Positions 5,848 to 11,184 of a DNA stretch of 11,184 bases are shown one piece after another. The stretch covers positions 1 to 11,184 of the forward strand of contig CAMBJF010000066.1 in the NCBI GenBank assembly GCA_945867875.1. The letters run 5' to 3'. The first letter of the stretch is position 1. Each line of letters opens with the position of its first letter. Below the pieces are notes generated by a model. That model was not told the origin of the DNA. It searched no databases and was given only the letters and a program-made list of their open reading frames with translations. Source of the DNA: an uncultured Ruminococcus sp. Lineage in GTDB: Bacteria; Bacillota; Clostridia; Oscillospirales; Ruminococcaceae. The position numbers and the translations under genes were made by a program.

Positions 5848-6210
5848 AAAAATGTTATGAATGCGCCGAAGCGGAAGTTATACCTGCCGCAAAGGGAAAA
5901 TATGTTATCATCGGCAGGAATATTAAGGCGCAACGTGTTTCAGGCAGAAGATCGGAGCCGCATAAAGTCAGGCAGGAGGCTTGTTTTATGCACAGTATGC
6001 TGTAATTATTTTTCACACCCATAAGGCTCCCGAAGCCAAGAGCACCGTTATGACCCTGTGTCTATGCAGAATGAACGGACAAGGTTACGGATAATTTTCA
6101 CACCGTCGGATAAATGCAGATGTTTATGATACATCAGTCCCCACAATAACAAAAATGAAAGCCCCGACATTTTCGGGAAAATGCAACTATTTTGAAATGA
6201 GGTAAAGAAA
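5848..6210 (+). other. non-coding leader of the RNase J gene with several small hairpins
   Basis: 363 bases without a credible gene. TGCGCC (5862-5867) pairs with GGCGCA (5927-5932), enclosing CCTGCCG (5883-5889) with CGGCAGG (5912-5918). GCATAAA (5960-5966) pairs with TTTATGC (5985-5991). TTTTCACACC occurs twice (6010-6019, 6095-6104). Just before the ribosome site, CCCGA (6163-6167) can pair with TCGGG (6173-6177), or alternatively CATTTT (6168-6173) with AAAATG (6178-6183). I do not recognise a known riboswitch class. It may be an untranslated leader controlling RNase J levels or decayed sequence. Confidence 0.45.
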
Positions 6211-8550
6211 TTGACTGAAAACCGAAACAACGAAACAGAGCCCACAGTAAACGAGTACGGTGAAAAGATCGCACCCAAGGGCGAAAAGAAGGAAAACACC
6301 GCTCCCACCGAAAACAGACGCTACACAAACTATTCCAACAACAAGCGCTACAATAATCAGCGCAGACCTATGCTTCCCCCCAAGGGCGTTTCCCCCGAAA
6401 GCTTCGACAGACAGCAGGGAATAACTGCGAACCGCCCTGCACAGAGAACTGAAAATTCGGGAGAGAACCGTCCCTACGAACAGCGCAGACCCTACAAGAA
6501 CTACAACAGCTACAATAATAACGGCGGCTCAAAGCCCTATTACCAGAACAGAGGCTACAGCCGTCCCTATGACAATAACAGAGGCTATGACCAGAGCAGA
6601 AGCTATAATAAGCCCTACAGAGCTCCCGAGCAGGTTTCCGACAAGCCCGCTCCCGATACCTCCGTATTCGAGAAAACTTCCTTTGAAAGAAGCTACGAAA
6701 AGCCCTATCAGAGAAATTCCTATGACCGCAGAAACAACCGTGACGACACCAGATATCAGGGCAGCAGATACAGATACAACAATCAGGACAGCCAGAACAA
6801 TTCTTCCCGGCAGCTTTCCGCTGAAGTGGTTTCGGAAACACCCGAGCTTGATACACGTTTCAGCGCCCACACCAATCACAGAGCCGTAAAGCGCACTCCC
6901 CTCAGAATAATCCCTCTCGGCGGTCTTAACGAGATCGGAAAGAATATGACCGTTTTCGAGTGCGGCAACGATATGTTCATCGTGGACTGCGGACTTGCAT
7001 TCCCCGACAGCGATATGCCCGGCGTTGACCTTGTTATCCCCGATTTCACCTACATTGAGCAGAACATCTCAAAGGTAAGGGGCATCGTCATCACCCACGG
7101 TCACGAGGACCACATCGGCTCTCTGGCATATCTTCTGAAAAAGTGCAATATCCCCGTTTATGCAACACGCCTTACTATCGGTCTCATTGAGGGCAAGCTC
7201 AAGGAGCACAACCTTATGAGCCAGGCAAAACTCAATGTCGTAACCCCCCGCCAGACCGTAAAAATGGGCTGTATGGCAGTTGAATTCATCAGAGTAAATC
7301 ACTCTATCCCCGACGCTGTGGGACTTGCTATCCATACCCCCGCAGGCATCGTTATCCACACAGGCGACTTCAAGGTGGACTTCACCCCCATCGAGGGCGG
7401 CATTATCGACCTTGCGAGATTCGGCGAGCTTGGAAACAGAGGCGTTCTTGCCCTTATGTCCGACTCCACAAATGCCGAGCGTCCCGGTCATACCGCTTCC
7501 GAGCGCACCGTCGGCGCTTCCTTTGAAAAGCTTTTTGCAAAGGCTGAGGGCAAGAGAATAATCATCGCCACCTTTGCGTCAAATATCCACCGCATTCAGC
7601 AGATAATCAACAAGGCTGTGAGCAGCGAACGAAAGGTGGCTGTATTCGGCAGAAGTATGCTGAATGTTATCTCCACCGCTATGGAGCTTGGATATCTTTC
7701 CGTTCCCGAGGGCGTTATCATAGACCTTGAAACTATGAACAAGTATCCCCCCGAAAAAATAGTCCTCATCACCACAGGCAGTCAGGGCGAGCCTATGTCC
7801 GCCCTCACAAGAATGGCGATGAACGAGCACAGGAGCGTTACCATCACTCCTATGGACTATATCATCATCAGCGCAAATCCTATCCCCGGCAACGAGAAAT
7901 ACGTTACCAAGGTGGTAAACGAGCTTCTTAAGGCAGGAGCAGAGGTAATTTACGAGTCAATGTATGATGTCCACGTTTCGGGTCATGCGTGTCAGGAGGA
8001 GATAAAGCTCATAATGTCCCTCACCCGTCCCAGATTTTTCATTCCCGTTCACGGCGAGTACAAGCACCTTAAAAAGAGCGCAAACCTTGCCTATGCAATG
8101 GGCATTCCCGAAAGCAACGTAATAATCGGCTCTATCGGCGACGTTATCGAGACAGACGGCACTACTATCGGCATCACAGGCAAGGTGCAGGCGGGCAGAG
8201 TTCTCGTTGACGGCCTTGGCGTTGGCGATGTAGGATCTATCGTCCTCAGAGACAGAAAGCACCTTGCGGAGGACGGTCTTATCGTGGCTGTTGCAACTAT
8301 CGAAAGCGAGAGCGGAACAATTCTTGCAGGCCCCGACATTCTCTCCCGTGGATTCGTTTATGTAAGGGAAAACGAGGAGATGATGGAGGCTGCAAGGGAT
8401 ATCCTCAGGAAAACTCTCGAATCCTGCCTGTCCGACGGCGTAAGAGACTGGAACAGCATCAAGTCGGGTCTCAGAGATTCCCTCAGCGACTATATCTATA
8501 TGAAAACCAAGCGCAATCCTATGATACTCCCAATTATCGAGGAGATATAA
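6211..8550 (+). CDS. rnj: ribonuclease J with a long disordered N-terminal extension
   Basis: 779 residues, against about 555 for typical RNase J. The start is TTG 6211, with GAGG (6199-6202) eight bases upstream. Residues 1 to about 225 are low-complexity, rich in Y, N, R, Q, P and S (e.g. RRPYKNYNSYNNNGG). The metallo-beta-lactamase/beta-CASP core begins with PLRIIPLGGLNEIGKN at about 230. It carries THGHEDH (H296, H298, D300, H301), VNHSIPD (H364), HTGDFK (D386), SDSTNAERPG (417-426), SGHACQEE (H592) and PVHGEYKHL (H614), all the expected two-metal and RNA-binding landmarks, followed by the usual C-terminal domain. It is a 5'-to-3' exo/endoribonuclease of mRNA decay and rRNA maturation. 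The extension may bind RNA, degradosome partners or drive condensation (inference). The GdpP-type gene follows 73 bases later, probably in the same transcript. Confidence 0.95.
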   Translation: MTENRNNETEPTVNEYGEKIAPKGEKKENTAPTENRRYTNYSNNKRYNNQRRPMLPPKGVSPESFDRQQGITANRPAQRTENSGENRPYEQRRPYKNYNSYNNNGGSKPYYQNRGYSRPYDNNRGYDQSRSYNKPYRAPEQVSDKPAPDTSVFEKTSFERSYEKPYQRNSYDRRNNRDDTRYQGSRYRYNNQDSQNNSSRQLSAEVVSETPELDTRFSAHTNHRAVKRTPLRIIPLGGLNEIGKNMTVFECGNDMFIVDCGLAFPDSDMPGVDLVIPDFTYIEQNISKVRGIVITHGHEDHIGSLAYLLKKCNIPVYATRLTIGLIEGKLKEHNLMSQAKLNVVTPRQTVKMGCMAVEFIRVNHSIPDAVGLAIHTPAGIVIHTGDFKVDFTPIEGGIIDLARFGELGNRGVLALMSDSTNAERPGHTASERTVGASFEKLFAKAEGKRIIIATFASNIHRIQQIINKAVSSERKVAVFGRSMLNVISTAMELGYLSVPEGVIIDLETMNKYPPEKIVLITTGSQGEPMSALTRMAMNEHRSVTITPMDYIIISANPIPGNEKYVTKVVNELLKAGAEVIYESMYDVHVSGHACQEEIKLIMSLTRPRFFIPVHGEYKHLKKSANLAYAMGIPESNVIIGSIGDVIETDGTTIGITGKVQAGRVLVDGLGVGDVGSIVLRDRKHLAEDGLIVAVATIESESGTILAGPDILSRGFVYVRENEEMMEAARDILRKTLESCLSDGVRDWNSIKSGLRDSLSDYIYMKTKRNPMILPIIEEI

Positions 8551-8551
8551 C

Positions 8552-8575
8552 ACTAATAACCAACAGGTTCTTAGT
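8552..8575. repeat. 24-bp miniature of the 5741-5842 palindromic element
   Basis: ACTAATAACC (8552-8561), loop AACA, then GGTTCTTAGT (8566-8575): a hairpin with one mismatch. Both arms are identical to the outer arms of the long element (5743-5752 and 5831-5840), and the following AT is also shared, but the ~75-bp interior is missing. It starts one base after the RNase J stop and lacks a T-run, so it is not an intrinsic terminator. Confidence 0.7.
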
Positions 8576-8623
8576 ATGACATATCCCGTGATGAAAACTA
8601 TGGGAAAGGAATGGTCGTAAAAA

Positions 8624-10786
8624 ATGGCAGGCAAAAACCGAAACCTATTCAAGCTTGTTTCAATGCTTCTTGTGGCAGCCTCGCTTTACTGTGCATTCGG
8701 CACACTGCGTGACGGCGGGGATATACGCTTCTGGATATCCCTCTGCATAATCTCACTTATCGGCATTGCATATCTTGTGGTATTCCTGCAAAATGAAAAG
8801 GACTATATCGAGATGAAAAAAAAGGCGGAGACTCCCCCGCCCCCCGATGACAACTCCACAGTAAGCCGCTTTTTTATGAATAACTGCCCCGCTCCCGCTA
8901 TCGTGTGCGATGAAACGGGAAAGGTGCTGAAAAAAACAAAGGGCGCTTCCGAGATATTCCCCCAGCTCAGAGAGGGCGAAAACATAAGCGAGGTCACTTC
9001 CATAGACCGCAGCCTTTTTTCCTCCGAGCAGAGCGGCGATGTGAACCGTTTCCAGTGGGAGCATTATATGGTGGAGTCCTTCACCGCCGTAAATACCGAG
9101 GAATCGGGCAAGCATTTCACTCTTATGTGCTTTAATGACACCCGTGAAAACGAAACGCTGAAAGACGAAGCCGAGGGCAGCAGGAATTATGTTGCACTTC
9201 TGCTCATAGACGAATATGACGAGCTTTTCTCCTACGAAAAGGACTCCAAGCGCAGCGAAGTGGTCATAAGGATAGACAGGATAGCCGAAAGGTTCATCGA
9301 AAAGCACAACGGACTTCTGAAAAAGCTTTCCGATGACAAGTACCTTGCCATTATCAGCGAAAAAGAGCTTAAAGGTATGGAGGAAAAGGACTACCTTGCA
9401 TTTCTCGAGGATATGCACAATATCCACGTTTCCGAACGCACCCATGTGTCCCTTTCAATGGGCATAGGTAGAGGCGGCGAGAACCTCAGAGAAAGCGAGG
9501 AGCTTGCAAGAACAGCCCTCAGCATCTCTCAGAAGCAGGGCGGTGACCACGTTGTCATCAAGCAGGATATGAACGATTCGGGCTACATCTCCTACGGCGG
9601 TGCTGCAACCAAGACCGAGGTAAATTCCCAGTCAAAGGTGAAGATATTCAGCGACAATCTGAGAAATCATCTTGCCGCTGCGGACAGGGTGATAATAATG
9701 GGTCACAGCTACAGCGATATGGACGCTGTAGGCGCAGCTTCGGGCCTTGGGGGCGCTCTCCGTGCACTGGGCTTTGAATCATATGTGTATGTTAACCGTG
9801 AGACCACTCTTGCCATTTCCCTTATGGAACGTCTTTACACCAACGTAAAGAGCGAGGCATCAGACCTTTATGTGTCTGAGAGCAAAGCGCTGGAGCTTAT
9901 GACCGACGATACTCTTCTCATAATCGTGGACGTGAGCACAAAAACTCAGCTTGACAGCTCCGCAATATATCAGAATGCCCAAAAGGTCATCTACATCGAC
10001 CACCACATTCAGAATATAAATCCTATCGACAATTACATCGACCGCTATCACGACCCCGATGCTTCCTCCGCCAGCGAGATCGTCACCGAGGTCATCAGAT
10101 ATTTCAGCCTGAAAAAGAAGTTTTCCTGCTACTATGCGGATGCCCTCCTTGCGGGCATTATGCTTGACACCAAGGACTTTGTTATGAAAACAGGGGTGCG
10201 CACCTACGAGGCTGCGGCATTCCTTAAGGATCAGGGCGCAGACCCCGTATCCGTAAAGCTCCTGTTCGCAAACTCCTTTGACACCGACAAGCTCCGTTCA
10301 AGGCTTGTGGAGACCGCAAAGAACTACAAAAACTACGCCATCACCGTTATTACCCGTGAGCTTTTCGACGAGTATTCCAAGATAAAGGAAGAAAGCCTTG
10401 AAGCGGCAAGAAAGGTAGTCATATCCCGTGGCGGCGAGCTTTCCGAGGAAGAGCTTGAACAGGCTGCATTGAAGTATGCCTCCGACAAGCAGTCGGGCTT
10501 TATCAAAATAGCCGCTGCACAGGCGGCAGACCAGCTTCTGAACACTATGAACATCAAGGCAAGCTTTGCCGTGTTTATGCTGGATAATACCGCTGTAAAC
10601 ATCTCCGCCCGCTCCTACGGGACCGTAAGCGGCGGCGCAAATGTGCAGGATATTATGAAGCGTGTAGGCGGCGGCGGTCATATCACAATGGCGGCTGCAC
10701 GGCTTGCGGGCAAAACTCTTGAAGAGGCCTGCGATATGCTGAAGGAAGCCATAGATTCCTATGACTCGGCTATGCAGTCGATATGA
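8624..10786 (+). CDS. gdpP: GdpP-type membrane c-di-AMP phosphodiesterase (PAS, degenerate GGDEF, DHH-DHHA1)
   Basis: 720 residues, slightly longer than the usual ~650. ATG 8624 is the first start after an in-frame stop at 8618; GAAAGGA (8604-8610) lies a rather long 13 bases upstream. There are two membrane spans (about 9-26 and 34-55), a PAS-like region (about 80-165), then a degenerate GGDEF domain (about 178-320) in which the catalytic motif reads LSDDKY. The DHH domain has GHSYSDMDAVG (H361, D365, D367), IIVDVS (D436), YIDHH (D459-H461) and GIMLDTKDF (D515). DHHA1 ends with VGGGGHITMAAA (H686). An extra charged helix-rich stretch at about 580-628 lies between DHH and the AAAQAADQLL helix. 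The family hydrolyses c-di-AMP to pApA, lowering the messenger that controls potassium and turgor. The active-site residues are intact, so activity is likely. Confidence 0.93.
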   Translation: MAGKNRNLFKLVSMLLVAASLYCAFGTLRDGGDIRFWISLCIISLIGIAYLVVFLQNEKDYIEMKKKAETPPPPDDNSTVSRFFMNNCPAPAIVCDETGKVLKKTKGASEIFPQLREGENISEVTSIDRSLFSSEQSGDVNRFQWEHYMVESFTAVNTEESGKHFTLMCFNDTRENETLKDEAEGSRNYVALLLIDEYDELFSYEKDSKRSEVVIRIDRIAERFIEKHNGLLKKLSDDKYLAIISEKELKGMEEKDYLAFLEDMHNIHVSERTHVSLSMGIGRGGENLRESEELARTALSISQKQGGDHVVIKQDMNDSGYISYGGAATKTEVNSQSKVKIFSDNLRNHLAAADRVIIMGHSYSDMDAVGAASGLGGALRALGFESYVYVNRETTLAISLMERLYTNVKSEASDLYVSESKALELMTDDTLLIIVDVSTKTQLDSSAIYQNAQKVIYIDHHIQNINPIDNYIDRYHDPDASSASEIVTEVIRYFSLKKKFSCYYADALLAGIMLDTKDFVMKTGVRTYEAAAFLKDQGADPVSVKLLFANSFDTDKLRSRLVETAKNYKNYAITVITRELFDEYSKIKEESLEAARKVVISRGGELSEEELEQAALKYASDKQSGFIKIAAAQAADQLLNTMNIKASFAVFMLDNTAVNISARSYGTVSGGANVQDIMKRVGGGGHITMAAARLAGKTLEEACDMLKEAIDSYDSAMQSI

Positions 10787-10818
10787 CAACTTAAAAGTAT
10801 CAAAAGGACTGATAACAA

Positions 10819-11138
10819 ATAGGTATTTTTTCAAAGCTGTACTTCTCCGCCGCAGGAGCTGTAAAACGGCTCACAGGCAAGGTTGCGCCCACGCTTTATA
10901 TGGAGGAGACCGAACAGCATTTTGCCGATGTTTTCGGCTTTGACCCGGACGACACCCGTGTATTTCACGAGCTGATGTCAGACATCGTGCACATTGATGT
11001 TCACATCGTTCCCCCCGATGAAAACAGACCCTTTTATCTGCTTTTCACCACGGGAATGAGCGACAAGCCTATGACGCTCCCCGATGAATGCACCTGGGAC
11101 GAGAGAAAAATACACGAAAGAGCCGAGGTATATTGCCT
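10819..11138 (+). CDS. suppressor-of-fused (SUFU) family protein, N-terminal part, cut by the contig end
   Basis: The frame is open from the stop at 10813-10815 to the adapter at 11139. It contains VFHELMSDIVHIDVHIVPP, then FTTGMSDKPMTLP, and ends HERAEVYCL, the typical bacterial SUFU-domain pattern. The first ATG is 10900, but it has no Shine-Dalgarno and the in-frame peptide before it (GIFSKLYFSAAGAVKRLTGK) looks like a genuine N-terminus. The codon at the natural start position is ATA 10819, with AGGA (10805-10808) ten bases upstream. It may be a non-standard start, or an error or mutation of ATG. I chose 10819; 10900 is the conservative alternative. Bacterial SUFU domains often act as immunity proteins against secreted polymorphic toxins, but no toxin is seen here. 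It starts 32 bases after the GdpP-type gene, with no terminator between them. Confidence 0.72.
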
Positions 11139-11184
11139 CTGTCTCTTATACACATCTCCGAGCCCACGAGACGCTACGCTATCT
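11139..11184 (+). other. Nextera i7 sequencing adapter (not biological)
   Basis: Bases 11139-11157 are the reverse-complement mosaic end CTGTCTCTTATACACATCT and 11158-11172 are CCGAGCCCACGAGAC. An eight-base index GCTACGCT (11173-11180, N709 from memory) follows, then ATCT, the start of the P7 tail. Genomic sequence stops at 11138. Translation through this stretch gives the artefact tail LLYTSPSPRDATLS on the SUFU protein. Confidence 0.98.

Noticed and set aside
5940..5958. AGATCGGAG in the leader as a possible internal TruSeq adapter remnant
   Set aside because: The match stops after nine bases (GCC follows rather than AAGAGC-type continuation), so it is not adapter.
5883..5980. Possible cobalamin riboswitch in the RNase J leader (AAAGGGAA at 5891-5898, AAGTCAGG at 5965-5972)
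   Set aside because: The other conserved blocks expected between and after them (the GGTGAAA-type and CCGCCACTG-type boxes, and a proper B12 box) are absent, and the downstream gene is unrelated to B12.
5857..6024. 55-codon plus-strand frame beginning ATG 5857 in the intergenic region
   Set aside because: No Shine-Dalgarno, an Arg/Lys-rich translation without domain features, and it runs through structured leader DNA.
10808..10831. Possible third, degenerate copy of the palindromic repeat after the GdpP-type gene
   Set aside because: It matches the 24-bp miniature at 17 of 24 positions and also sits just after a stop codon, but the arms are no longer complementary; chance cannot be excluded in A/T-rich sequence.

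Overview
The window is a metagenome-style contig. Bases 1-44 and 11139-11184 are untrimmed Nextera library adapter, so the biological insert is 45-11138. Gene content, codon style and the S/T/E-rich lipoprotein linkers suggest a gut or rumen Clostridia member, most like the Ruminococcus/Oscillospiraceae group. The evidence for this is a Gram-positive lipoprotein importer, an RNase J and a GdpP-type c-di-AMP phosphodiesterase. The taxonomic assignment is an inference; there is no rRNA or other marker gene here.

Region 1 (45-5546) is a five-gene plus-strand cluster. It encodes a secreted lipoprotein CbiK-type tetrapyrrole chelatase, a lipoprotein with two Shp/NEAT-like beta-sandwich domains, a substrate-binding lipoprotein, a FecCD/BtuC-type permease, and an ABC ATPase with an unusual Q-loop and a ~100-residue C-terminal extra domain. 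A strong intrinsic terminator closes the cluster. Its leader, cut by the contig edge, carries a terminator-like hairpin followed by a hairpin that buries the first Shine-Dalgarno, as in a riboswitch expression platform. Together the genes read as a heme/tetrapyrrole or metal-tetrapyrrole scavenging system. A surface protein would bind the ligand and pass it to the importer, while an extracytoplasmic chelatase would insert or remove the metal. The outside-the-cell chelatase plus Shp-like plus importer combination is the most interesting system here.

Region 2 (5547-6210) is about 660 bp with no credible gene. It holds a perfect-consensus sigma-70-type promoter, a short terminator just after the expected start of transcription, a ~100-bp near-palindromic repeat element, and a structured leader in front of the next gene.

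Region 3 (6211-11138) encodes an RNase J with a long Y/N/R-rich disordered N-terminus and a TTG start, then a GdpP-type c-di-AMP phosphodiesterase, then the start of a suppressor-of-fused (SUFU) family protein truncated by the contig end. A 24-bp miniature of the upstream palindromic element lies one base after the RNase J stop. No terminator is visible between these three genes, so they may form one transcription unit.

No tRNA, rRNA, CRISPR array, transposase or phage gene is visible.
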